Origin: a virus
Length of the DNA stretch: 21,327 bases
IMG/VR virus record: IMGVR_UViG_3300037778_000215
Location: 1-21,327 of that record
Direction: 5' to 3' (one strand)
Every line of letters starts with the position of its first letter. Position 1 is the first letter of the stretch. Of this stretch, positions 14,663-21,327 are shown one piece after another. Both the position numbers and the translations under genes were made by a program. The notes beneath the pieces were generated by a model. It searched no databases, had not been told where the DNA came from, and saw only the letters and a list, made by a program, of their open reading frames with translations.

Positions 14663-14943
14663 CCGAACAAGAACTCTCCGAAGTGCAGGGCATTGTCAGT
14701 GTGTTGAGCTACGCGGCCGACATGCTGGGCATCGTGGCACGTGGCGGTCTTGAGACCGGCGAGATCAGTCAGCTGACCATCGACAATGTGTCTGAGCACG
14801 TGCGCGGTGCCCGCGACAAGGCCCTCGGACTGATGGAGGTGCTGGCCCTGAATGACGCACTGGAGCGCCAGGCGCTGGAGCGGGCCAATGCGCGCATCGC
14901 GGCGTTGGAAGCGCAATTGGAGGCGCTTTTAAATGGCGGTTAA
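14659..14943 (+). CDS. Small helical coiled-coil protein
   Basis: A 94-residue, almost entirely helical protein. The last third (NDALERQALERANARI, then AALEAQLEALLNGG) is a clear heptad coiled coil; the first part (EVQGIVSVLSYAADMLGIVA) is an amphipathic helix. There is no signal peptide or transmembrane helix. It overlaps copy 2 of the tail-tip family by four bases and the fibre-like gene by eleven. It may be a trimerising adaptor or chaperone for the fibre that follows. I do not recognise a named family. Confidence 0.6.
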   Translation: MTEQELSEVQGIVSVLSYAADMLGIVARGGLETGEISQLTIDNVSEHVRGARDKALGLMEVLALNDALERQALERANARIAALEAQLEALLNGG

Positions 14944-15415
14944 CACAAGATTTTTGCCGGAACAGGCGGCGGTCGACGAAAACGATCTGCTCTATCTGAT
15001 CGATCCAGACGACGCCACCGAGCACGCCGACGGCACCGCCAAGCGGGTCTCGATCGAGACGCTTCACACCCGCATGACCATCCGGGGATATCGGGAGCCG
15101 GTGGCGGTGGTGGCGTCGAGCGGCGGCGTGCTCAACCTGGACGTATCCAGCGGTGTCAATACCTTTCGTTGCGCCCTCTCCGAGGCAACCGCCGTCAATG
15201 TCGTCAACGCGGACGCTGGATTTGAGTATCCGGTGGTGCTGGTGCTGACGCAAAGCGCATCGGGACACCTGGTCACGTGGCCGCCCGGCACCGTCTGGTC
15301 TGGAGGACAGGCGCCGGATGTGAGCGCCGCAGGTATCCACAAAATCCTGCTCGCATATTACGACGATGGCAATAGCGTCCAAATATTGGCCAATGCCTCA
15401 ACAGGATATGCATAA
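14933..15415 (+). CDS. Short tail-fibre-like protein
   Basis: A 160-residue protein with the N-terminal attachment-like motif of many short fibre proteins: AAVDENDLLYLIDPDD followed by GTAKRVSIETL. The second half is beta-rich and has the phrase LVTWPPGTVWSGGQAPDVSAAGIHK, then LLAYYDDGNSVQIL, a common C-terminal sandwich of phage fibre or tip proteins ('l.WP.GtvW.gG.aP'). It sits between the coiled-coil protein and the LamG protein, in the receptor-binding part of the operon. Likely role: structural fibre or adaptor carrying the carbohydrate-binding neighbour. Confidence 0.7.
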   Translation: MAVNTRFLPEQAAVDENDLLYLIDPDDATEHADGTAKRVSIETLHTRMTIRGYREPVAVVASSGGVLNLDVSSGVNTFRCALSEATAVNVVNADAGFEYPVVLVLTQSASGHLVTWPPGTVWSGGQAPDVSAAGIHKILLAYYDDGNSVQILANASTGYA

Positions 15416-16164
15416 TGCATGCGCATCAATTCTTTTCAACAGCAGGATCAATGCAGAATTATAGTGATTTGGTGCTGTCGCATTTGCCTGATTTGTATTT
15501 CCCGCTGAATGAGGATAAAAAGCCCGCCGTTGATCTGGTCGGCGGCGTATCTACGATAGTCTCTGGCGTTACGTTTGGGTCGGACTTGCTCGTACGTAAA
15601 GGCGGCACATCCGCAACATTTGCAAGCAATAAAGCGGATTATATATCTGTAGATACTGCGATTCCAAGCGCGTTTCAAACGCCGGATGCATCCAACCATA
15701 CGATAGAAATGTGGATACGTCCCGACGAAACGTTTACCGGGTCGATGAGCTCAAGGCTTTTGGGCATTTATCCAGCATCACACAAATCGCTTCACCCGAT
15801 ATATATATTTAACAGCTCCGGGAATTATGTTGGGTATCAGGTGGGATATGGCGTATCACAGCGCATCGGAAGATACAGCAGCGCAGGAAGCGTCCCAGCA
15901 GGGCAAGTTCATCACTTGTGCTTTACGTGGGACGCGTCCGCTCGCATTATAGGTGTGTTTGTCAATGGCGCGGCAGTGCAAAACGATCAGGGCAATTCCG
16001 GTAACGGATATGGTTCATATTTTTCTAAAATAGATATCGGCAGGTTACAAGATAACTCAACAGCAAGCTATTCATATGCCGGTGATATGGGTCACGTTGC
16101 TTTCTATTCCCGTGTGCTGACTACTGCCGAAATCGCCGCCCACTACGCCGCCGGGAGGCTCTGA
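15415..16164 (+). CDS. LamG/concanavalin-like carbohydrate-binding tail protein
   Basis: A 249-residue protein with a concanavalin-like LamG_3 domain from about residue 25 to the end. Landmarks are the HTIEMWIRPDETFTG strand, AGQVHHLCFTWDAS with VFVNGAAVQN (the classic 'H....tWd....vyvNG'), FSKIDIGRL, and the closing AGDMGHVAFYSRVLTTAEI followed by AHYAAG. Such domains bind sugars or proteins and often form receptor-binding heads on phage fibres. Base composition is AT-richer than the flanks. The start overlaps the fibre-like gene (TAATG). Together with the beta-propeller it points to a surface-glycan receptor. Confidence 0.85.
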   Translation: MHAHQFFSTAGSMQNYSDLVLSHLPDLYFPLNEDKKPAVDLVGGVSTIVSGVTFGSDLLVRKGGTSATFASNKADYISVDTAIPSAFQTPDASNHTIEMWIRPDETFTGSMSSRLLGIYPASHKSLHPIYIFNSSGNYVGYQVGYGVSQRIGRYSSAGSVPAGQVHHLCFTWDASARIIGVFVNGAAVQNDQGNSGNGYGSYFSKIDIGRLQDNSTASYSYAGDMGHVAFYSRVLTTAEIAAHYAAGRL

Positions 16165-16478
16165 TGGCCGTTACTGACTACCTGCTGCTCTCGCCGGGTG
16201 GCGAGCCGCTGCTCTCCCCTGGTGGGCAGGAGCTGCTCACTGTGGGCGCGGTGCGGGAAATTCTAGGCACGGTTGACGGCCCAGCGCCTGACCAGTCCAC
16301 CATCCGGGCTTACCGCCACGACACGGGCGCGTTGCTGGGGGGCGCATCGCCCGCTGCCGACGGATCGTACCGGGTTGCGGTTGGGCAGTATGCCGGAGAG
16401 ATTTTCGTCGCGCATGTCCCTACGGCGTCAGACGAATACCCACGACCGATCCATCACCATGTGACACCAGACTGGTAA
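16164..16478 (+). CDS. Small beta-sandwich protein with SPGG repeats
   Basis: A 104-residue protein with two short N-terminal repeats (LLLSPGGEPLLSPGGQELL, residues ~7-25). A beta-sandwich-like segment follows: 'IRAYRHDTGALLGGASPAAD' then GSYRVAVGQYAGEIFVAHV, the pattern of carboxypeptidase-regulatory-like or transthyretin-like domains. The C-terminus is His-rich (RPIHHHVTPDW). It starts one base before the end of the LamG gene (TGATG). It may serve as a linker or decoration piece on the tail tip. The fold is inferred from pattern and the family is not known to me. Confidence 0.6.
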   Translation: MAVTDYLLLSPGGEPLLSPGGQELLTVGAVREILGTVDGPAPDQSTIRAYRHDTGALLGGASPAADGSYRVAVGQYAGEIFVAHVPTASDEYPRPIHHHVTPDW

Positions 16479-16481
16479 CTC

Positions 16482-18584
16482 GTGGCCTACACTCCGCCCG
16501 TAAATGACGCCGTGAGTTTCCAGGCGATCCCCGAGGACTACGCGCCGCCGGCGCACGACGCGGTGGATTTCCTGGTGCCCGGTGCGGACCTTGTGGTCAT
16601 CCACGTTCAACCGTACACGGATGCGGCGATCGCGGTGACGCACGTCCAGGCGTATCGCGCCCTGGCAGGCGCGGATCAAGCCCAGCGGTATCACGCCCTG
16701 GCAGGCGCGGATCACGCGCAGCGATATCACGCCTTGGCGGGCGTTGAGCATATCCAGCGCTACACGGACCGGACCACCACCATCGTACACGCGCAGCCCT
16801 ACCGCGCCCTGTCGGGTGCTGGGCACGTCCAGCGCTACACGGACCTGACCACCACCATCGTACACGCGCAGCCGTACCGCGCCCTGGCGGGTATTGGACA
16901 CGTCCAGCGCTACACGGACGCCACCGCCGGTGTGACGCATGATCAGCCGTACCGAGTTTTTACCGGCGCGGATCGCATGGGTCGGTGGGAGATGCTGCCC
17001 CTGGAAGCGCGCCCTGCGGCGGATCGCAGGGGACGATGGGAGCTGCTCCCGCTGGAAGCCCGCCCCAGGGCGGATAGATTCTCGCCGTTCGGGATTCAGG
17101 TGGCGGCGGAGCGGCGGTTTCGGCAGTCGGCGTTGCGGGTGTCCGGGCGTGACCGGCTGACGCTGTGGACGATCAATGCGCCGGTCGAGGTGGACAGGGC
17201 GACACCGTTCATGATCCTGGAGCTTGATCCTGTGTCGGTGGACCGTTTCGCACCGTTCAGCATGGCCGTTGTGGAGATGGATCGTTTTGTCCCGTGGGGG
17301 GATTTGTCCCCGGTTTCGGCGGAGCGTTTTTCCCCGTGGGGCGGCATGATCCCGGTCGAGGCGGAGCGCCAGACGTTCTGGAGTATTTTGCCGCTCGTGG
17401 TCGCGGATCGTTTCTCGCCGTTCGCAATGACATCTCCGTCCAGCGTGGACCGGCAGGCACGTTTCGAGATCCTGGATCACGACCCGGTGGTCGTGGATCG
17501 GCGGGCGATTTTCTCAATCCACTCCGGGGATGTGCGCCTGATCAGTGATCAGCCATCGCTGATCCACCAGGGACGGCGCATCCCGATAGCGCGGGCGGAG
17601 GTGCGGGCGGATGACGGGTCGCATGTCTGGCTGGCCGATATCACCCTGACGCGCCCCGCGGACTACGCGCGCATCCGCCTGGGCGATCCGATCCAGGTGG
17701 ACTTGTATGGCGAGATTTTCAGATTGTTCGTGGACCAACGTCACTTTTCACATTCCGAATACGGCGCTGTGCCAGACCTGCGCATTTCCGGAATCAGCCC
17801 CCTTGCGGCGCGTGGGTTGCCGTATGCCGCGCCGTTGACGTGGACGTGGGCCGGCCCGGTGGACGCATACGCAGTGGTGACGGAGCTGATCGGATCGGTC
17901 GCGTGGTCACTGCCGCACTGGAGCATCCCGGCGGGGCGGGTGGCCATCGAGGGCGGTGATCCACTCACATTGGCGCGGGCCATTGTGGCGGCGGCGGGTG
18001 GTGTGATCGATAGTCATCCGGATGGGTCTGTGACCTGTCGCCCGCGCTATCCGGTGTCGGTCCCAGACTGGCGGACGACAACCCCGGCGCACGATCTGAC
18101 CGACGAGGACGTGGTGTCCGTGTCGGAGTCCCACGAGTACCTGGAGTTTTTTGATCGGGTTGCGATATCCGACGTTCCTCCGGCTGTCGGCGGGTTGGAT
18201 GTCGAGTATGAGCAGGACGAGACGGACCGCTACCGGGGCACGCTGCGCGCCTACCCGGTCCCGTGGACCGCGCTGACGGCCAGCCACTCCGGAGACGGGG
18301 CGGTGTCCCTCTCACCGAGGGGGGCGATGACACGGACCGAGGAGGAGCTGGTCGATATTGTGGACGGCTACGGCACCACTCGGTATCCGATCTGGTCGGT
18401 CGTGTCCACAAAGTGGCAATACCGGAGCCTCGGCACGGTGTCGTTTGATCAGGGCTCCCGCGAGGTGGCTACATCCCTCCCGGGCACGTCGCTGCTTCGG
18501 ATCAAATATCGGACGCAGGCGCAGGAGTGGGCGGCAGCAGACCCGAGGGACGAAGAAATTCTGGCCGAGGTCATTGGAGGATAG
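16482..18584 (+). CDS. Tail-hub-like protein with N-terminal repeat array
   Basis: A 700-residue protein starting at GTG 16482. Residues 1-35 hold two 'Y-x-PP-x(2)-DAV' units. Residues 41-164 are an array of 25- and 12-residue units built on H-x-Q-[RP]-Y and AL[AS]G. Residues ~165-346 are about a dozen 12-17-residue units with the pattern [DE]-R-x(3)-[FWQ]. From ~350 on it looks like a tail hub: RADDGSHVWLADITLTRP, then RIRLGDPIQVDLYGEIFRLF, GGDPLTLARAIVAAAGGVI, GSVTCRPRYPVSVP, and a final IKYRTQAQEW. Hub proteins close the tail tube and hold the tip fibres. The repeat array is unlike standard hub domains and may form a stalk or needle. The hub call is by pattern. Confidence 0.65.
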   Translation: MAYTPPVNDAVSFQAIPEDYAPPAHDAVDFLVPGADLVVIHVQPYTDAAIAVTHVQAYRALAGADQAQRYHALAGADHAQRYHALAGVEHIQRYTDRTTTIVHAQPYRALSGAGHVQRYTDLTTTIVHAQPYRALAGIGHVQRYTDATAGVTHDQPYRVFTGADRMGRWEMLPLEARPAADRRGRWELLPLEARPRADRFSPFGIQVAAERRFRQSALRVSGRDRLTLWTINAPVEVDRATPFMILELDPVSVDRFAPFSMAVVEMDRFVPWGDLSPVSAERFSPWGGMIPVEAERQTFWSILPLVVADRFSPFAMTSPSSVDRQARFEILDHDPVVVDRRAIFSIHSGDVRLISDQPSLIHQGRRIPIARAEVRADDGSHVWLADITLTRPADYARIRLGDPIQVDLYGEIFRLFVDQRHFSHSEYGAVPDLRISGISPLAARGLPYAAPLTWTWAGPVDAYAVVTELIGSVAWSLPHWSIPAGRVAIEGGDPLTLARAIVAAAGGVIDSHPDGSVTCRPRYPVSVPDWRTTTPAHDLTDEDVVSVSESHEYLEFFDRVAISDVPPAVGGLDVEYEQDETDRYRGTLRAYPVPWTALTASHSGDGAVSLSPRGAMTRTEEELVDIVDGYGTTRYPIWSVVSTKWQYRSLGTVSFDQGSREVATSLPGTSLLRIKYRTQAQEWAAADPRDEEILAEVIGG
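16602..16973 (+). repeat. Type-1 coding repeats, 75- and 36-base units
   Basis: In-frame tandem units: 16602-16676 (75), 16677-16712 (36), 16713-16748 (36), 16749-16823 (75), 16824-16898 (75) and 16899-16973 (75). Units at 16749 and 16824 differ at about eight of 75 bases by my count, so this part is a recent duplication. The encoded core is H-x-Q-[RP]-Y followed by TD or RALAG. Confidence 0.85.
16974..17519 (+). repeat. Type-2 coding repeats with [DE]-R-x3-[FWQ] core
   Basis: Residues 165-346 of the hub-like protein contain about twelve diverged units of 12 to 17 residues. Examples: RMGRWEMLPLEARPAAD, RRGRWELLPLEARPRAD, RFVPWGDLSPVSAE, RFSPWGGMIPVEAE, RQTFWSILPLVVAD. Each has an aromatic (Gln once) four positions after Arg and, in most, an acidic residue before the next Arg. 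DNA identity is lower than in the type-1 array. Confidence 0.8.
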
Positions 18585-18585
18585 C

Positions 18586-19095
18586 ATGGCACAGTTGAGG
18601 GCGACGACGCGATTGAGTTTTGGCGAGCGTGCCACAGGGCGCGAGGTGTTGAGCGTCGAGGTGGACAGTAGGCCGGAGGGGCTGAATTCAGGACGAACAT
18701 CTTTTGATCCTGGCGATACGGCTTACATTTTGATCTATAAATCAGAAAACGTAAAAGTAAAGTCGGTTCGCGCCAGCACGGGGTCAGTTGTAACAAAATC
18801 CGTCGGAACGGTTGAAAAAGAATCCGACGTGTTTTTTGACGATGCTAATGAAGGTGTGCTTGATTTCCCGGCAACAAGCATAGATCAAAACAAAGTTGTG
18901 TGGATGGGAACCTCTCTCGGGAGCCTGTCGCTACAGCCTGATGGTGTTACAGTTAAATCGGCCAAAAAAGGACTTGCCGTGGCGCGTGTTACATACAAAG
19001 CCGCCCCTGAAGCCCGTGGCATTGTATCGCCAAAAACATTGGGAGGGCTAGAAAGCTTCTCGATCAATGTGCTCGTGGAGGGGCTCGCTGGTTGA
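18586..19095 (+). CDS. Beta-rich tail-tip protein, unknown family
   Basis: A 169-residue protein with GGAGG (18576-18580) and a suitable gap to ATG 18586. It looks like an all-beta tail protein: TTRLSFGERATGREVLSVEV, then TSFDPGDTAYILIYKSENV, VDFPATS-like strands, and a closing SFSINVLVEGL. The 'F.pGDtAyillYkSeNV' phrase is reminiscent of proteins I associate with the hub region of similar phages, but I cannot name a family. The 5' end is GC-rich, whereas bases ~18700-19075 are AT-rich, with repeated GTT, AAA and ACA codons. This suggests an exchanged domain. The next gene starts by TTGA overlap. Confidence 0.6.
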   Translation: MAQLRATTRLSFGERATGREVLSVEVDSRPEGLNSGRTSFDPGDTAYILIYKSENVKVKSVRASTGSVVTKSVGTVEKESDVFFDDANEGVLDFPATSIDQNKVVWMGTSLGSLSLQPDGVTVKSAKKGLAVARVTYKAAPEARGIVSPKTLGGLESFSINVLVEGLAG

Positions 19096-19400
19096 CCATT
19101 TCCATAGAGGTCTACCGGGGCGCTGGATCGGTGCGCGGTCCGGATATTACAGATCACTATATCGGCTCCGACGCCTGCGCCCTCTCCCGTGGCCGTGCCG
19201 CCCTGGACGAGTCCGCCCACCGCCGGAGCCGAGTGGAGACTGTGGCCCTGCATCGTCCCGGAGTACGTGTCGGTCAACTCGTGCGGGTCGGGGTGGAGGG
19301 CGAACCTCTCTGGACCGGTCAGGTATCCAGAGTGCGCCATATTGCCGCTGACGGGCAGCTCCTGACAATGCTATCTATCGAGAAAATAATGGAGAATTAG
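19092..19400 (+). CDS. Small OB-like tail-hub accessory protein
   Basis: A 102-residue protein starting at TTG 19092, which overlaps the previous stop (TTGA). It reads as a small beta-barrel: ISIEVYRGAGSVRGPDITDH, then VETVALHRPGVRVGQLVRVGV and LWTGQVSRVRHIAADGQLLT. The 'GQLVRV....PLWTGQVsrVrH' phrase is like the small OB- or beta-barrel parts of hub proteins, and resembles the part of the 16482 protein around RIRLGDPIQVDLYGEIFRLF. It is probably a hub-associated piece. The TTG start is inferred from the overlap and the tight operon. Confidence 0.6.
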   Translation: MTISIEVYRGAGSVRGPDITDHYIGSDACALSRGRAALDESAHRRSRVETVALHRPGVRVGQLVRVGVEGEPLWTGQVSRVRHIAADGQLLTMLSIEKIMEN

Positions 19401-19401
19401 C

Positions 19402-20040
19402 ATGGCAACACCCGCCGCCGATATTGCGAGACTGCTACGGCAACCGGGCGGCGGGAGCGTTATCGGCACAGTCACGACGGTGCGCGGCAGCCGGGTGGAT
19501 ATCGTCACCGGGACCGGGGCCGTCTCCGCGCATGCGTTCACGGCGCTCCAACCCGGACAGCGGGTGCGTGTTGTAGACGGTGTGGCGTACCCGCTCGCCA
19601 CGGCAGCCAGGCAATACCCTCTAGGTGGCAGCAGTTATCAACCCCAGGTGCCGATCGCTCCGCCGCCGGTGGAGACCGAGTGGGGTGTGATCCGGCTCAC
19701 GGCGGCGGTGCCAATCGGGGCGAGGAGGGCCGTGACGGTAAATGCGGATGGGAACGCGATTTATGCCGATTCCGGGCGCGTTGATCACGCAAATAAAACC
19801 ATTGGTATCAGTGTGCGGGCAGCCGCAGCATGGGAGAGTGTCACCCTCCAGCGGGCCGGAGATATGACTGACCCAGGGTGGCAGTGGACGCCGGGGGGAC
19901 CGATTTTTGTTGGGGGCGCCGGGGTGCTGGCTCAAATACCACCCACGGCTGGGCAGTTGACACGGATTGCGCTGGCGCTGGCGCCAACGCGGATAGAGGT
20001 AATGCGTACACCTTCGATCATCTTTAACTTGGGGCTATAA
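19402..20040 (+). CDS. Tail protein with OB-like and C-terminal beta-barrel domains
   Basis: A 212-residue protein in two parts. Residues ~15-65 are an OB-like barrel (GTVTTVRGSRVDIVTGTG, LQPGQRVRVVDGVAYPL), as in baseplate spike or hub proteins. Residues ~95-212 are a second barrel: WGVIRLTAAVPIGARRAVTV, then MTDPGWQWTPGGPIFVGGAG and LTRIALALAPTRIEVM. The same barrel appears to recur in the next gene (20044), so these are probably structural relatives. A Pro-rich linker (PQVPIAPPPVE) joins the parts. A spike-like or fibre-base role is inferred. Confidence 0.6.
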   Translation: MATPAADIARLLRQPGGGSVIGTVTTVRGSRVDIVTGTGAVSAHAFTALQPGQRVRVVDGVAYPLATAARQYPLGGSSYQPQVPIAPPPVETEWGVIRLTAAVPIGARRAVTVNADGNAIYADSGRVDHANKTIGISVRAAAAWESVTLQRAGDMTDPGWQWTPGGPIFVGGAGVLAQIPPTAGQLTRIALALAPTRIEVMRTPSIIFNLGL

Positions 20041-20043
20041 CAC

Positions 20044-20556
20044 GTGGCTGATAAATATCTTTTTGCGACTCCTGAGGGGGATGTCGTTGAGCGTGAGGCA
20101 TCAACCGCATCGGCTGGGGCGGGGAGTGCCGGAAAAATTGCAGCGCTGGGCGTTGACGGGCGCCTGGACCTGACAATGATGCCCACCGGCGTGGGTGCAT
20201 CAACAAAACTTGTACCAGCATCTGGTGCGTTGAGCGCTGGGGATGTGGTTAATCTCTTTGATGACGCCGGGACCCTCTCCGCGCGACGCGCAGATGCCAC
20301 AACGGCTGGGACTGAAGCCAAAGGCTTTGTCGTGGATTCATTTGCAGACGGCGCTTCAGCGCTGGTGTATTTGTCGGGTGTCAACTCAGCGCGAACGGGG
20401 TTGACGCAGGGAGCGCGGTATTTCCTCTCTACAACGGCGGGCGGAATCACGACAACCGCGCCCACGGGGAGTGGTAATCGAGTGCAGATTGTTGGGCACG
20501 CCATCTCAGATACGGAACTCCAGTTTAATCCGCAAAATATTTGTGTCCGTGCGTAA
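20044..20556 (+). CDS. Beta-barrel tail protein, relative of the 19402 C-terminus
   Basis: A 170-residue protein starting at GTG 20044. The N-terminus is a short flexible segment with TASAGAGSAGKIAALGVDGRL, the pattern of a fibre attachment linker. Residues ~55-170 form a barrel: ALSAGDVVNLFDDAG, then EAKGFVVDSFADGASALVYL, GLTQGARYFLSTTAGGI and RVQIVGHAISDTELQF. This matches the layout of the C-terminal barrel of the 19402 protein (unit ending 'i.G.Als.tei.i'). Such barrels are common in fibre and decoration proteins. The role is inferred. Confidence 0.65.
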   Translation: MADKYLFATPEGDVVEREASTASAGAGSAGKIAALGVDGRLDLTMMPTGVGASTKLVPASGALSAGDVVNLFDDAGTLSARRADATTAGTEAKGFVVDSFADGASALVYLSGVNSARTGLTQGARYFLSTTAGGITTTAPTGSGNRVQIVGHAISDTELQFNPQNICVRA

Positions 20557-20559
20557 AAA

Positions 20560-20937
20560 ATGACTTTACACCGTCCACTTGCGTTTATCGGAAATGATGT
20601 TTCCGAAATCCCCAACGGGGATGGGTGCGCATTGTGTGGCGTCGGACGGATCTCCGTCGCGATCCCTGGGGATGGGGAGTGGTACCAGATCGACGGTTTT
20701 CCCCCGGACAGTGTGCAGGTGGGATGCCAATACACCCTGGCGGTAGTCAGCGCCCACGGGCGCGCAATAATCAATTACGCGGTGCTATACAACAATGATA
20801 CGTGGGATGTGAGTGTCGGTATCACCCACGGCATGTCTGATTATATAGATTTGCGCATACGTTTAACCAACGATGTTATTGTGGAGGTAAAATGCACAGT
20901 TGACACCAATATGTCATGCAAAATAGACAGGTTTTAA
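20560..20937 (+). CDS. Hypothetical 125-residue protein
   Basis: I do not recognise this family. It starts at ATG 20560, three bases after the previous stop, without a good ribosome site. The product is beta-rich (ISVAIPGDGEWYQIDGF, QYTLAVVSAHGRAIINYAVL, YIDLRIRLTNDVIVEVKC) and contains five Cys. The 3' third is AT-rich. It probably belongs with the tail-tip genes upstream, but nothing in the sequence identifies a role. Confidence 0.5.
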   Translation: MTLHRPLAFIGNDVSEIPNGDGCALCGVGRISVAIPGDGEWYQIDGFPPDSVQVGCQYTLAVVSAHGRAIINYAVLYNNDTWDVSVGITHGMSDYIDLRIRLTNDVIVEVKCTVDTNMSCKIDRF

Positions 20938-20968
20938 TGTGGTAACAAACGAGTGTTAAGGATGAAAT

Positions 20969-21327
20969 ATGGCAACTTCCCCTTCATTACCAAAACAATT
21001 CTGGATTGGCACTGGTGCTGACCGTACCTTGATGGTGAGCGACCCCAGTGGGGCAACCATTGACGCTGTCGATCATCCCGTAGGCACCTACGTCAACACC
21101 AGCAGTGGCATCCAGATCAAGCGCGCCTCCGGTACCGGCTCTGATAAATACGAGCTAATCGGCAAGTCCGGCGTGGACCTGGAAGCCATCGCGGGTGATG
21201 CCGCCCTGGCCGATCAGGCAGCAGTCATCGCGGCCCTGAACCTGGATAACCAGGTGGGCGGCGCCATCGTCGAGCCGTCCGGCGGCGATATCAACAAGCT
21301 GCAAGCCATGGTGTTCGCGCCGCTGGC
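20969..21327 (+). CDS. Partial gene running off the window
   Basis: An open frame from ATG 20969 to the window end (119 complete codons), with AAGGATGAA (20958-20966) just upstream. The product begins MATSPSLPKQFWIGTGADRT and has strands (YVNTSSGIQIKRASG) and an Ala-rich segment (AIAGDAALADQAAVIAALNL). The GC-rich third-codon bias matches the tail genes. It is probably the next tail or fibre gene, but the visible part is too short to assign a family. The ATG at 20962 in another frame does not give a better protein. Confidence 0.7.
   Translation, partial: MATSPSLPKQFWIGTGADRTLMVSDPSGATIDAVDHPVGTYVNTSSGIQIKRASGTGSDKYELIGKSGVDLEAIAGDAALADQAAVIAALNLDNQVGGAIVEPSGGDINKLQAMVFAPL

Noticed and set aside
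15415-16164. Diversity-generating variable repeat in the LamG gene
   Set aside because: No reverse transcriptase, template repeat or adenine-biased variable stretch was seen in the window.
16602-16973. CRISPR-like or regulatory repeat array
   Set aside because: The repeats are in frame, directly adjacent without spacers, and encode a regular protein repeat.
16428-17480. 350-residue frame on the minus strand
   Set aside because: It is antisense to the repeat array; its His/Arg-rich repeats mirror the plus-strand repeats.
19932-20774. 280-residue frame on the minus strand
   Set aside because: Antisense to two tail genes that have better ribosome sites, overlaps and beta-domain patterns.

Overview
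This window is a contiguous stretch of a tailed-phage (or prophage) late operon. Every supported gene lies on the plus strand and most neighbours are packed as ATGA, TGATG or GTGA overlaps. The host is most likely a Gram-negative, GC-rich bacterium, probably a proteobacterium. This rests on overall GC near 60% by eye, purine-rich ribosome sites, a Gram-negative-style lysis cassette (M15 endolysin, small holin-like protein, one-TM coiled-coil spanin-like protein) and the capsid and tail families present. No integrase, tRNA or host gene is visible, so free phage and prophage cannot be told apart.

Layout. (1) Head, 14-2783: a prohead protease with a C-terminal scaffold-like coiled coil, a lambda gpD-like decoration protein with a central insertion, and a lambda gpE-like major capsid protein. 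(2) Lysis cassette, 2783-3865, placed inside the head genes. (3) Head completion and neck, 3946-5275: Mu gp36-like, Mu gpG-like and tail-terminator-like proteins. (4) Tail shaft, 5296-10105: tail tube, a tail assembly chaperone with a likely -1 programmed frameshift (T TTT TTC at 6313-6319), a 1082-residue tape measure and a small distal tail protein. No sheath gene is seen, which points to a long non-contractile siphovirus tail of roughly 160 nm if the usual ~0.15 nm per residue holds. (5) Variable tail-tip region, 10107-16478: a low-GC cassette whose last gene encodes a five-bladed beta-propeller glycosidase-like protein, a truncated gene remnant and an AT-rich orphan spacer, two tandem paralogous 330-residue proteins, a coiled-coil protein, a fibre-like protein and a LamG/concanavalin-like carbohydrate-binding protein. 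(6) Hub and tip, 16482 to the end: a 700-residue tail-hub-like protein with a long N-terminal array of short repeats, several small beta-rich proteins, and a final gene cut by the window edge.

Working model: the head module is lambda-like, the connector module Mu-like and the tail siphovirus-like, so the phage is a mosaic. Low-GC blocks in the tape measure, the receptor cassette and the 18586 gene suggest local exchange. The least familiar parts are the repeat array of the hub-like protein, the beta-propeller in the tail cassette, and the three-copy family (two intact, one broken) at 12326-14662.
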